A stretch of DNA of 8,678 nt from Kiritimatiellia bacterium (GTDB lineage Bacteria > Verrucomicrobiota > Kiritimatiellia > RFP12 > UBA3636): positions 1-8,678 of the forward strand of contig JAEDLN010000099.1 of assembly GCA_016295275.1 (NCBI GenBank). The letters are read 5' to 3'. This document shows, in pieces, positions 1 to 6,696 of the stretch. Below the pieces are notes generated by a model. That model was not told the DNA's origin. It ran no database searches and was given only the letters and a program-made list of their open reading frames with translations. A program made the position numbers and the translations under genes. The first letter of the stretch is position 1, and each line of letters opens with the position of its first letter.

Positions 1-60
1 ACCGCGCCATGCGGCGCAGCGGCGCGATGGGGACATCGCGCCCTACCGCCATGCCGCACG
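1..60 (-). repeat. Inverted copy of the 34-base GC-rich palindromic repeat
   Basis: Positions 19-52, read on the minus strand, are identical over 34 bases to positions 4106-4139 and 4269-4302 on the plus strand. The heart of the element is a perfect 9-bp hairpin: GGCGCGATG at 21-29, loop GGGA, then CATCGCGCC at 34-42. A second small hairpin (GCGCC at 4-8 with GGCGC at 13-17) lies beside it. The exact identity and the self-complementary core point to a dispersed REP-like or miniature element rather than to chance. No transposase or terminal target duplication is visible. The family name is unknown to me. The element may extend past the left edge of the window. Confidence 0.75.
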
Positions 61-176
61 AGTGGGGGGCACGGCAACGGCGCACGAGGGGTGTGGCGGC
101 GAGGAATGTGAGGGATGGCGTTTCCGTCCATGAGGACATGACGGGAAGGGGAAAATCCGCGCTTTGGCGTTTTGTC

Positions 177-206
177 TTGCATTCGTACCCTTTTTTATCG
201 TATTAT
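177..206 (+). promoter_or_regulatory. Possible sigma70-type promoter of nifJ
   Basis: TATTAT at 201-206 matches the -10 consensus at five of six positions. TTGCAT at 177-182 is a weak -35 (three of six) at 18-nt spacing. It falls at the start of the AT-rich leader and would give an untranslated leader of roughly 100 nt. A competing -10-like TACAAT lies at 281-286 but has no reasonable -35. This is a pattern match only and could be wrong. Confidence 0.25.
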
Positions 207-284
207 TCTTCCGCTAACACAGTACCTCGTTTTGCGGATGCGTTTCCTTCCTCAAAATCCATTATCTACTGTTATTGAGATACA

Positions 285-298
285 ATTTAGCACTAAAT
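285..298. promoter_or_regulatory. 14-bp perfect dyad in the nifJ leader, possible operator
   Basis: ATTTAG at 285-290 and CTAAAT at 293-298 are perfect inverted repeats separated by CA. The dyad sits 18 bases before the nifJ start and just upstream of its ribosome binding site. It also overlaps the alternative -10-like TACAAT at 281-286. Such a position suits repressor binding or a small RNA hairpin. It does not match FNR (TTGAT-N4-ATCAA) or Rex (TTGTG-type) sites, so no regulator can be named. Confidence 0.35.
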
Positions 299-300
299 AC

Positions 301-304
301 GGAG
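301..304 (+). promoter_or_regulatory. nifJ: Ribosome binding site of nifJ
   Basis: GGAG is followed after 12 nt by the ATG at 317. The spacing is somewhat long but acceptable. The same GGAG core precedes the UPF0210 gene at 9-nt spacing. Together with the conserved PFOR N-terminus beginning a few residues into the protein, it supports the ATG at 317. Confidence 0.5.
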
Positions 305-316
305 TTCTAGTTATTC

Positions 317-3300
317 ATGACAACACCTGCGAAGAAAATCATGGTGGACGGCAATACGGCTTGTGCCCAAGTTGCCTTCCAGTGCAGTGAAGTCTGCGCG
401 ATCTATCCGATCACTCCTTCTTCCCCGATGGCAGAGACATGCGATGAGCTTGCGGCCAAGGGCAAGAAGAACCTTTGGGGCAACGTCCCGAAGATTGTCG
501 AAATGGAGTCCGAGGGCGGCGCCGCCGGCGCAGTTCACGGCGCCCTTACGACGGGTGCGCTGACGACGACATTTACGGCATCGCAGGGTCTCCTGCTGAT
601 GATTCCCAACATGTACAAGATTGCGGGCGAACTGACCCCGACGGTCTTCCACGTTTCCGCGCGTGCCCTTGCCTATCAGGGGCTCAATATCTTTGGCGAC
701 CACTCGGATGTCATGTCCTGCCGCCAAACGGGCTTTGCGATGTTGGCGTCCGCCTCGGTTCAGGAAGCGCAGGATCTCGCGCTTGTCGCCCATGCATCGA
801 CGCTGGAGGCCAAGATTCCGTTTGTGCATTTCTTCGATGGTTTCCGCACGTCGCACGAAGTGCAGAAGATCGATGCAATGCCGCAGGAAGCGATTCGCGC
901 GATGATCGACGACGATCTGGTGGAGGCGTTCCGCAAGCGCGGCCTTACGCCGGATCATCCGCAGATGCGCGGTACGGCGCAGAATCCGGACGTCTATTTC
1001 CAGGGTCGCGAGACGGTCAACAAGTACTATGCCGCGCTTCCGGCCATCGTCCAAAAGAACATGGACAAGCTCGCGGATCTGGTCGGCCGCCGCTACAACC
1101 TCGTCGACTATGTTGGCGCTCCGGATGCGGAGAATGTGATTGTCATCATGGGTTCGGGCGCCGATACGTGCGATGAGACGGTTGCCAAGCTCAATGCCGA
1201 AGGCGCCAAGGTCGGCGTCCTCAAGATTCGTCTCTTCCTCCCGTTTCCGGTGGAGGCATTTGCCAAGGCACTCCCCGCCACCACGAAGTTCCTTACGGTC
1301 CTCGACCGCGTCAAGGAGCCCGGTGCCCTTGGCGATCCCTTGTATCTGGACGTTCGCACGGCTCTCGGCGAAGCCATGGAGAAGGGGCACGTCACCCGTT
1401 ATCCGAAAGTTCTCGGCGGTCGTTATGGTTTGGGTTCGAAGGAATTCACGCCGGCGATGGTCAAGGGCGTGTTCGACAATGCCGTTGCGGCGGAGCCGAA
1501 AAATCACTTTGCGGTCGGCATCAAGGACGATGTCACGGGTCTCTCGGTCGACTACGATCCTTCGTTCGTTCTCGCCCACGAAAACCGCCACGAGTGCATG
1601 TTCTACGGTCTTGGCTCCGACGGAACGGTCGGCGCGAACAAGAACTCGATCAAGATCATCGGCACCTACACGGACAACTATGCGCAGGGCTACTTCGAGT
1701 ACGATTCCAAGAAGGCGGGCGGTCTGACGACATCCCACCTGCGTTTTGGCGACAAGCCGATCCGCAGTCCGTATCTCTGCACCAACGCGGACTTTGTGGC
1801 GTGCCACAACTTCTCCTTCGTCGAGAAGTACGACATGCTTTCGAAAGCGAAGGACGGCGCGACATTCCTGCTTGCTTCGCCCTACTCCGCCGAGGAAGTC
1901 TGGCAGCATTTGCCGGATGAGATCGAGCAGCAGATCATCGACAAGAAGATCAAGTTTTACGTGATCGATGCCACCGCCATTGCACAGGCGACTGGTATGG
2001 GTACGCGCACGAACACCGTGTTGCAGACTGCGTTCTTCAAGATTTCCGGCATTCTGCCCGAGGACGAGGCGATTGCCAAGCTCAAGGAATATGCCGAGAA
2101 GTCTTATGCCAAGAAGGGCATGGACGTTGTCGAAAAGAACTGGAAGTGCATCGATGCGGCGCGTGATGCCGTGTACGAAGTGAAGGTTCCGGCGGCTCCT
2201 GCCGGCGTCTACAAGATGCCGCCGACCGTCTCGCCCGAGGCACCCGAGTTCGTCCAGAAGATTACCGCCCCGCTCATTGCGCAGAAGGGCAACGACATGC
2301 CGGTTTCCGCCATTCCGGAGGACGGCACTTGGCCGACTGCCACGACGCAGTGGGAGAAGCGCAATATTGCCACGCACATTCCGGTTTGGAATCCGCAGAC
2401 CTGTATCCAGTGTCTCAACTGCTCGGTCGTCTGCCCCCATGCGGCCATCCGCGGCAAGATTTACGACAGTGCCGAAGGTGCGCCTGCCACGTTCAAGAGC
2501 GTGGCCGCAAAGCCGCCCTATGCCGGCAAGCTGTTCACGCTTCAGGCTGCGCCCGAGGACTGCACCGGTTGCGGTCTCTGCGTCACGGTCTGTCCGATGA
2601 GCAAACCCGCACTCGTTGCCGCCGGCAAGAGCCCCGCGCTCAAGCTTGGGGACCAGATTCCGTTGCGCAAGCCCGAGTCCGAGAACTTCAAGTTCTTCCT
2701 CGATCTTCCCGAGATTGCGCACAAGGACATCAAGGGTCTCGATTCGGTGAAGGGCTCCCAGCTCTGCCGTCCGCTCTTTGAATTCTCCGGTGCCTGCGCC
2801 GGTTGCGGCGAAACACCGTACATCAAGTTGGTCACGCAGCTCTTCGGCGATCACATTCTGATTGCCAATGCGACGGGATGCTCCTCGATCTACGGCGGCA
2901 ACCTTCCGACCACGCCATACTGCCAACGCAAGGACGGCCGCGGTCCCGCATGGAGCAACTCGCTCTTCGAGGACAACGCCGAATTCGGTCTCGGCATGTG
3001 CATGACGCTTGAGAAGCATACGGCTACGGCTCTTCAGGCTCTTGAGGCCATTCTCGCGTCCGAAAAGGCGCCGCAGGAGATAAAGGACCTCCTCGTCTCC
3101 ATTCGAGATGCCGAGCAGAAGACGCAAGAGCAGATCGAGGCGCAGCGCGAGCGCGTCGCCGAGCTGAAGAACCGTCTCTCGAAGTGCGAGTGTGCGAAGG
3201 TGTGCCCGAACGCCAAGCAGTTGCTTTCTCTCTGCGAGTATCTCGTCAAGAAGACCGTCTGGATCTTTGGCGGCGACGGTTGGGCCTACGACATTGGCTA

Positions 3301-3892
3301 CGGCGGTCTCGACCACGTTCTCGCGAGCGGCCACAATGTCAAGGTTCTCGTTCTCGATACCGAAGTCTACTCCAACACGGGCGGACAGGCCTCCAAGTCG
3401 ACGCCGCTTGGCGCGATTGCGAAGTTCGCTGCGGCGGGCAAACCGGCCGGAAAGAAGGATCTCGGACTCATGCAGATGACCTATGGCAACGTGTATGTTG
3501 CGCAGGTTTCGATGGGTTCCAACCCCGGACAGGTCGTGAAGGCCATTTCCGAGGCGGAAGCCTATGACGGTCCGGCGCTGATCATTGCATACGCGCACTG
3601 CATCAACCATGGCATCAACATGGTGAAGGGTCTCGAGCAGCAGAAACTCGCTGTCGAATCCGGTCACTTCCCGCTCTACCGCTACAATCCGTCTACGGGC
3701 GAGTTGAAGGTGGACAGCAAGGCTCCGAGCCGTGCGTTTGCCGAACAGGCCGCCACCGAGAACCGCTTCAAGCAGTTGGCAAAACTCGACCCGGCCAAAG
3801 CCGAGGCGATGGTTGCCGAAGCCGATAAGCGCTTCAAGGCCAAGTACGAGCTCCTCACGAAGCTTGCGGCACTCCACACGGATGCCAAATAA
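317..3892 (+). CDS. nifJ: Pyruvate:ferredoxin (flavodoxin) oxidoreductase, single-chain
   Basis: This cytoplasmic enzyme oxidises pyruvate with CoA to acetyl-CoA and CO2 and passes the electrons to ferredoxin or flavodoxin; it is a central step of anaerobic metabolism. The 1191-residue length matches homodimeric PFORs. The N-terminal pyruvate-binding domain has YPITPSSP at 30-37, EMESEGGAAGA near 62-72 (E66 the likely thiamine-activating glutamate) and R116 in SARAL. The central CoA-binding region and EKR-type linker follow. Two 4Fe-4S motifs have cysteines at 696, 699, 702, 706 and at 749, 752, 755, 759. The C-terminal thiamine diphosphate domain has C827 and C830 plus C1095 (the proximal cluster's ligands), GGDGWAYDIGYGG from 985, and a metal-binding region from LDTEVYSNTGGQ at 1013. 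All expected catalytic and cluster residues are present. An added CxCxxxC lies at 957-963. The gene stands alone between its leader and a terminator, so it is probably monocistronic. Assignment is firm; 2-oxoacid specificity is inferred. Confidence 0.97.
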   Translation: MTTPAKKIMVDGNTACAQVAFQCSEVCAIYPITPSSPMAETCDELAAKGKKNLWGNVPKIVEMESEGGAAGAVHGALTTGALTTTFTASQGLLLMIPNMYKIAGELTPTVFHVSARALAYQGLNIFGDHSDVMSCRQTGFAMLASASVQEAQDLALVAHASTLEAKIPFVHFFDGFRTSHEVQKIDAMPQEAIRAMIDDDLVEAFRKRGLTPDHPQMRGTAQNPDVYFQGRETVNKYYAALPAIVQKNMDKLADLVGRRYNLVDYVGAPDAENVIVIMGSGADTCDETVAKLNAEGAKVGVLKIRLFLPFPVEAFAKALPATTKFLTVLDRVKEPGALGDPLYLDVRTALGEAMEKGHVTRYPKVLGGRYGLGSKEFTPAMVKGVFDNAVAAEPKNHFAVGIKDDVTGLSVDYDPSFVLAHENRHECMFYGLGSDGTVGANKNSIKIIGTYTDNYAQGYFEYDSKKAGGLTTSHLRFGDKPIRSPYLCTNADFVACHNFSFVEKYDMLSKAKDGATFLLASPYSAEEVWQHLPDEIEQQIIDKKIKFYVIDATAIAQATGMGTRTNTVLQTAFFKISGILPEDEAIAKLKEYAEKSYAKKGMDVVEKNWKCIDAARDAVYEVKVPAAPAGVYKMPPTVSPEAPEFVQKITAPLIAQKGNDMPVSAIPEDGTWPTATTQWEKRNIATHIPVWNPQTCIQCLNCSVVCPHAAIRGKIYDSAEGAPATFKSVAAKPPYAGKLFTLQAAPEDCTGCGLCVTVCPMSKPALVAAGKSPALKLGDQIPLRKPESENFKFFLDLPEIAHKDIKGLDSVKGSQLCRPLFEFSGACAGCGETPYIKLVTQLFGDHILIANATGCSSIYGGNLPTTPYCQRKDGRGPAWSNSLFEDNAEFGLGMCMTLEKHTATALQALEAILASEKAPQEIKDLLVSIRDAEQKTQEQIEAQRERVAELKNRLSKCECAKVCPNAKQLLSLCEYLVKKTVWIFGGDGWAYDIGYGGLDHVLASGHNVKVLVLDTEVYSNTGGQASKSTPLGAIAKFAAAGKPAGKKDLGLMQMTYGNVYVAQVSMGSNPGQVVKAISEAEAYDGPALIIAYAHCINHGINMVKGLEQQKLAVESGHFPLYRYNPSTGELKVDSKAPSRAFAEQAATENRFKQLAKLDPAKAEAMVAEADKRFKAKYELLTKLAALHTDAK

Positions 3893-3911
3893 GTAGGTTT
3901 TAGAGCCTATT

Positions 3912-3925
3912 CCTCCGAAAGGAGG
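3912..3925 (+). other. Small GNRA-loop hairpin after the nifJ stop
   Basis: CCTCC at 3912-3916 and GGAGG at 3921-3925 pair around a GAAA tetraloop. It lies 19 bases after the nifJ stop and just before the terminator. It probably forms part of the mRNA 3' end and may protect it. The right arm reads like a Shine-Dalgarno sequence, but no credible gene follows it. Confidence 0.5.
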
Positions 3926-3933
3926 TGCAGAAG

Positions 3934-3967
3934 CAGGCGGTTCCTTTTGGGGGACCGCCTGTTTTTT
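3934..3967 (+). terminator. Intrinsic terminator of nifJ
   Basis: CAGGCGGTTCC at 3934-3944 pairs with GGGACCGCCTG at 3951-3961 (11 bp, one G-T wobble) around a 6-base loop, followed directly by six T residues at 3962-3967. The stem can be extended by the preceding AAG pairing with the T run. It starts 41 bases after the stop codon and is a textbook Rho-independent terminator. Confidence 0.92.
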
Positions 3968-3981
3968 CGGTGCGGCGTGTC

Positions 3982-4002
3982 GTGGCGGTGGCGAGCCGCC
4001 AC
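3982..4002. repeat. GC-rich hairpin beyond the terminator
   Basis: GTGGCGG at 3982-3988 is perfectly complementary to CCGCCAC at 3996-4002. An alternative pairing of GTGGCG at 3988-3993 with CGCCAC at 3997-4002 leaves a 3-base loop. It has no T-run, so it is not obviously a second terminator. It lies next to the repeat array and may belong to the same hairpin-rich block. Confidence 0.4.
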
Positions 4003-4098
4003 GGGCGGTTGCGGCCGACCATCGCGCCGTAGGGCAATGAGCGTGCGAATATTGAGGGGCGTAATGGCGGCGTGCGAATATTGCGTGAGATTATTGCC

Positions 4099-4151
4099 GG
4101 GCGTAATGGCGGTAGGGCGCGATGTCCCCATCGCGCCGCAGGGTAATGCGC
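4099..4151 (+). repeat. Full repeat unit, copy A
   Basis: The unit runs GGGCGTAATGGCGG, then TAGGGCGCGATG, loop TCCC, CATCGCGCCGC, then a short joint and GGGTAATGCGC. The hairpin stem is 4116-4124 with 4129-4137, nine perfect base pairs. Positions 4106-4139 are identical to 4269-4302 and to the complement of 19-52. A partial extra GGGTAATGCGC follows at 4154-4164. Confidence 0.75.
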
Positions 4152-4261
4152 CCGGGTAATGCGCGGGTGCAATGGCGGTTGTCAAAAAAGGGTCAACCCC
4201 TTCTGTATAAGCAATTGGACCGCACCACGGGACGCGGCGCGTAATGGTGTGCGAATTTCGC

Positions 4262-4315
4262 GGGCGTTATGGCGGTAGGGCGCGATGTCCCCATCGCGCC
4301 GCCCGGGTAATGCGC
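4262..4315 (+). repeat. Full repeat unit, copy B
   Basis: It has the same module order as the unit at 4099-4151, with one substitution (TTA instead of TAA at 4267-4269) and CC in place of A before the closing GGGTAATGCGC. The 34-base core at 4269-4302, including the 9-bp palindrome, is unchanged. Conservation of the hairpin core with drift at the edges suggests that the core is the functional or mobile part. Confidence 0.75.
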
Positions 4316-4342
4316 GTGCGCACCACGCGGGCGTAATGGCGG

Positions 4343-4592
4343 CGCTTACTCCACGTGCGATGGCACGGGATGCCAAGCCGCGCACCGCGAAACGGGGCGC
4401 GGCAAGTAGCACACGCTGAGAGTTTTGCCGGGGGCGTCTCCGTGCGCCCCATCGCCTGCCGGGGCTCCCGGCCCGCGCAGGGCGCGGCGTCCGGTCACCC
4501 TCACCCGCGGCAAAGCCGCGGCACCATACCACGGCGCACGGACGGTGCGCACGACAACGGGGCGCGAGCAAGGGCGGGGAGGCGCCCACATG
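4343..4592. other. GC-rich, hairpin-dense noncoding stretch
   Basis: No supportable gene is present; open frames on both strands give low-complexity arginine/alanine/proline-rich products. Perfect short hairpins include GCCGGG at 4458-4463 with CCCGGC at 4467-4472 (3-base loop), CCGCGGC at 4505-4511 with GCCGCGG at 4515-4521 (AAA loop), and GCGCAC at 4534-4539 with GTGCGC at 4545-4550. These could be further degenerate repeats or a structured RNA. No promoter or terminator marks out a transcript. Confidence 0.4.
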
Positions 4593-4631
4593 AAAACGGC
4601 GCCGGCTCCCGCCAGTGGAGAGGGAGCCGGC
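4593..4631 (-). terminator. Terminator of the leftward operon
   Basis: GCCGGCTCCC at 4601-4610 and GGGAGCCGGC at 4622-4631 form a perfect 10-bp stem with an 11-base loop. On the minus strand the stem is followed by GCCG and then TTTT (4596-4593). It starts 24 bases after the UPF0210 stop codon. The T-run is short and slightly displaced, so efficiency is uncertain, but position and stem strength support termination. Confidence 0.65.
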
Positions 4632-4655
4632 ATCGTCTGCTTTTCCGGTTCTTCG

Positions 4656-6035
4656 TCAATTGGAAAGCGAATGAATCGGTGCGGGAATGTGGCCGCCGTG
4701 GCGGACGAACATGGCGGAGCCGTCGGGGCAAACGGGCGAAGTGACGGTTCCGGCGCCGAAGAGACCGCCGAAGTTGACGTAGTCGCCGTTTTTCGCGCCG
4801 GGTACGGGAATGACGCGCACACCGGTCGTTTTGCGGTTCGTGACACCGATTGCGGCCTCGTCCAGAATCATGCCGGCAATGGTTTCCGGAGCGATATCGC
4901 CTGGGACCAGGAACATGTCGAGACCGACCGAGCAGACGGCCGTCATGGCCTCGAGTTTTTCAAGCGTAAGCGTGCCGGCCGTACAGGCTTCTTCGATGGC
5001 GTGATCTTCCATGACGGGGATGAAGGCGCCGGAGAGACCGCCAACCGCGGAGGATGCAAACGAACCGCCCTTTTTCACAGCATCATTCAACAGCATGACG
5101 GCGGCCGTCGTTCCGGGAGCGCCAAGCTTGGAAATGCCCATGGCTTGATAGATTTCGCCCACCGAGTCGCCGACACGGGGCGTCGGCGCCAGAGCCAAAT
5201 CGAGAATGCCGAAGGGAACGCCCAGCAAGGTCGCGACTTCATGGCCGATCAGTTCGCCGACGCGCGTCACACGATAGGCCGTGTGTTTGATTTCTTCCGC
5301 AATTTCGTCGAGCGTGCAATTCGGATTTTGCGCGAAAAGACGATCAAGGGCTCGTTTCACGACACCGGGGCCGGATACGCCGACATTGATGACGGTATCC
5401 GGTTCGCCGGCGCCGAGCAATGCACCGGCCATGAAGGGATTGTCTTCCGGCTGGTTTGCGAAAACGACGATTTTGGCGGCACCGAAGCCGCGCTGTTCCT
5501 TGGTGGCTTCTGCCGTCTCGAGGATTTTCCGCGAAACGAGATCGACGGCTCCGGCATTGATCCCGGCCTTTGTCGTTCCGATATTGATGGAAGAGCAGAC
5601 ATGCTTCGTTGCGGAGAGCGCTTTGGGAAGAGATTCGATAAGCGTCCGTTCGCCCGGGGTCATGCCCTTGTGGACGGCGGCCGAATAGCCGCCCAGCAAA
5701 TCGATTCCGACCGTTTCGCAGGCTCGATCCATCGCCTTGGCGAGGGCTACGGCCGCATCGAGATTGCCGGCATGCCGTTCGAGCAAAATGGAAGCGGAGG
5801 AGATGGCGAGGCGTTTGTTGACGATTTGGACGCCATAGCGTGCGCCGACTTCATTGGCGACGGGAACGACGCGTTCGGCCGTTTGGCAAAGACGGTCGTA
5901 CACGCGCTGCGCCAACTGTTCGGGAGAATCGGACACGCAGCGGTTGAGGTTCACGCCCAATGTCACGGTACGGACATCGAGGTTTTCCTCGCCAATCATG
6001 CGAAGAGTTGCGGAAAGGTCGGATGTTTCAAGCAT
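4656..6035 (-). CDS. UPF0210 / DUF711 (PFL family) protein, function unknown
   Basis: This 459-residue soluble protein has the length and hallmarks of the UPF0210 (DUF711) family. These include the glycine-rich INIGTTKAGINAGAVDLV at 150-167, the segment FGAAKIVVFANQPEDNPFMAG at 184-204, INVGVSGPGVV at 216-226, GGLSGAFIPVMED at 332-344, and the characteristic end RHGGHIPAPIHSLSN at 445-459. The fold is related by name to pyruvate formate-lyase-type barrels, but no glycyl-radical signature or enzymatic reaction is established for the family. The ATG at 6035 is chosen because GGAG lies 9 nt before it (6045-6048) and the family N-terminus begins there. The start overlaps the stop of the upstream ACT gene by 8 bases, implying translational coupling. 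Family members often sit beside an ACT-domain gene, so the pair probably acts in one amino-acid- or metabolite-responsive process. That role is inference. A terminator follows. Confidence 0.93.
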   Translation of the reverse strand: MLETSDLSATLRMIGEENLDVRTVTLGVNLNRCVSDSPEQLAQRVYDRLCQTAERVVPVANEVGARYGVQIVNKRLAISSASILLERHAGNLDAAVALAKAMDRACETVGIDLLGGYSAAVHKGMTPGERTLIESLPKALSATKHVCSSINIGTTKAGINAGAVDLVSRKILETAEATKEQRGFGAAKIVVFANQPEDNPFMAGALLGAGEPDTVINVGVSGPGVVKRALDRLFAQNPNCTLDEIAEEIKHTAYRVTRVGELIGHEVATLLGVPFGILDLALAPTPRVGDSVGEIYQAMGISKLGAPGTTAAVMLLNDAVKKGGSFASSAVGGLSGAFIPVMEDHAIEEACTAGTLTLEKLEAMTAVCSVGLDMFLVPGDIAPETIAGMILDEAAIGVTNRKTTGVRVIPVPGAKNGDYVNFGGLFGAGTVTSPVCPDGSAMFVRHGGHIPAPIHSLSN

Positions 6036-6657
6036 TGCGGGGAACTCCGTTCTTGATGTTGCTGCGGAGAAGCTGTGCGATAGGGCCTACTTCGTTGGTG
6101 GCGCGGAAGATGTTTTCGTGGAGCAAGCTGACGGCGAGTCCTTCTTCGCGGAAGCATTCTTGCAGTTCCTCGCGCAAGCGGGCGCATTCGCACGTAGGCG
6201 GAATGGTGACGACGCCAATGGTCAGCGTCCGTTCGGGAATGCTGAAATCGTGGCGCCAATCCTCCACATTGACGTTGTGGCGGGCGAAAATTTCGGCGAT
6301 CCGGTAGATACGGCCGGGAGAATCGGGACCGATGACGGCGGCGACATACCGGTTTTTGCGGGTATCGTCATGCGCATCGGACGGAAGTTCGTGTGTGGGA
6401 CGCTGGCAGACGCGCACATTCAGGTCGTCTCCCTTTTCGGGCAAGGCATCGCGAACGAGGTTTGCGAGCTCTTCCGTCTGCTGCGGTTTTTCGAAATCCG
6501 CAATGGCAAAAAGCACGAACTGTCCGCCGATGACATTTTGCCGGAGATCCGTCAGATTCGCACCGGCTTTCAAAAGCGCGCCGGTGACATCGCGCAAAAT
6601 GCCGACGCGATCGGCCAGAATGGTGGCTACCAAATAGCTGTAGGATGGATTGGTCAT
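6028..6657 (-). CDS. Tandem ACT-domain protein, likely ligand-sensing partner of UPF0210
   Basis: The 209-residue cytoplasmic protein contains two ACT-like domains. The first is at about 6-86, with ADRVGILRDVTGALLKAGAN at 15-34 (the glycine at the first strand-helix turn). The second is at about 103-188, with GPDSPGRIYRIAEIFARHNV at 110-129 matching the same pattern. A polar linker (about 87-102) joins them. ACT domains usually bind amino acids at dimer interfaces and control a partner. The domain order and length resemble GcvR-type regulators (about 190 residues). Its place just before a UPF0210 gene mirrors the UPF0237-UPF0210 pair of Gram-positive bacteria, whose ACT partner is a single domain of about 90 residues. 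No DNA-binding or catalytic domain is visible. It starts 39 bases after the yfcE stop without a clear Shine-Dalgarno sequence. Ligand and target are unknown. Confidence 0.88.
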   Translation of the reverse strand: MTNPSYSYLVATILADRVGILRDVTGALLKAGANLTDLRQNVIGGQFVLFAIADFEKPQQTEELANLVRDALPEKGDDLNVRVCQRPTHELPSDAHDDTRKNRYVAAVIGPDSPGRIYRIAEIFARHNVNVEDWRHDFSIPERTLTIGVVTIPPTCECARLREELQECFREEGLAVSLLHENIFRATNEVGPIAQLLRSNIKNGVPRNA

Positions 6658-6696
6658 AAGTGAAACAGGCTGCGGGCAAACGTCAAGGGTGAAGCG

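Larger units (their letters stand above)
53..316 (+). other. Noncoding leader upstream of nifJ
   Basis: No convincing gene is present. Short open frames here start inside the repeat or run into nifJ out of frame, and their products resemble nothing I recognise. Composition changes sharply within the stretch. Positions 53 to about 165 are GC-rich like the rest of the window, while about 170-316 are clearly AT-rich with runs of T and alternating TA. That is the usual look of a promoter and 5' untranslated region in a GC-rich genome. The gene to the left lies outside the window. Confidence 0.6.
4019..4342 (+). repeat. Mosaic array of short GC-rich repeats
   Basis: The stretch is assembled from a few recurring modules. 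GGGCGTAATGGCGG occurs at 4057-4070, 4099-4112 and 4329-4342, and with one change at 4262-4275. GCGTGCGAATATTG occurs at 4041-4054 and 4070-4083 (29-base period), with a decayed copy near 4248. GGGTAATGCGC occurs at 4141-4151, 4154-4164 and 4305-4315. Positions 4019-4039 match 4128-4148 at 19 of 21 bases and look like a truncated right half. Two complete units contain the palindromic core. There are no equal-length spacers between identical repeats, so it is not a CRISPR array, and no reading frame through it gives a credible protein. Confidence 0.7.

Noticed and set aside
9..278. 89-codon plus-strand frame at the left edge
   Set aside because: It starts inside the palindromic repeat and runs through the AT-rich leader without a ribosome binding site or recognisable product.
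311..3877. 1188-codon open frame on the minus strand opposite nifJ
   Set aside because: Its codons are in exact register with nifJ codons, so it stays open only because nifJ lacks TTA, CTA and TCA. The product has no recognisable domain and nifJ has all catalytic motifs.
4179..4211. Promoter pair TTGTCA and TATAAG in the intergenic block
   Set aside because: Spacing of 21 nt is too long for a sigma70 promoter and no gene or clear transcript follows. GGTTG/CAACC at 4177-4198 is only a 5-bp stem.
4019..4342. CRISPR-like array
   Set aside because: Repeat units are of unequal length and order, there are no uniform spacers, and no cas gene is nearby.
4182..4589. 135-codon minus-strand frame between the convergent operons
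   Set aside because: It is rich in Arg, Ala and Pro because it translates GC-rich repeats. It has no family resemblance, and its reading frame crosses the repeat core.
4425..6056. 543-codon plus-strand frame
   Set aside because: It is the register-matched mirror of the UPF0210 gene, preceded by translated repeat-like noncoding DNA. The product is low-complexity and unrecognised.
6658..6696. Possible promoter or regulatory repeat (two TTGACG) between yfcE and the ACT gene
   Set aside because: There is no -10-like sequence at suitable distance and the gap is only 39 bases, so read-through from the operon is simpler.
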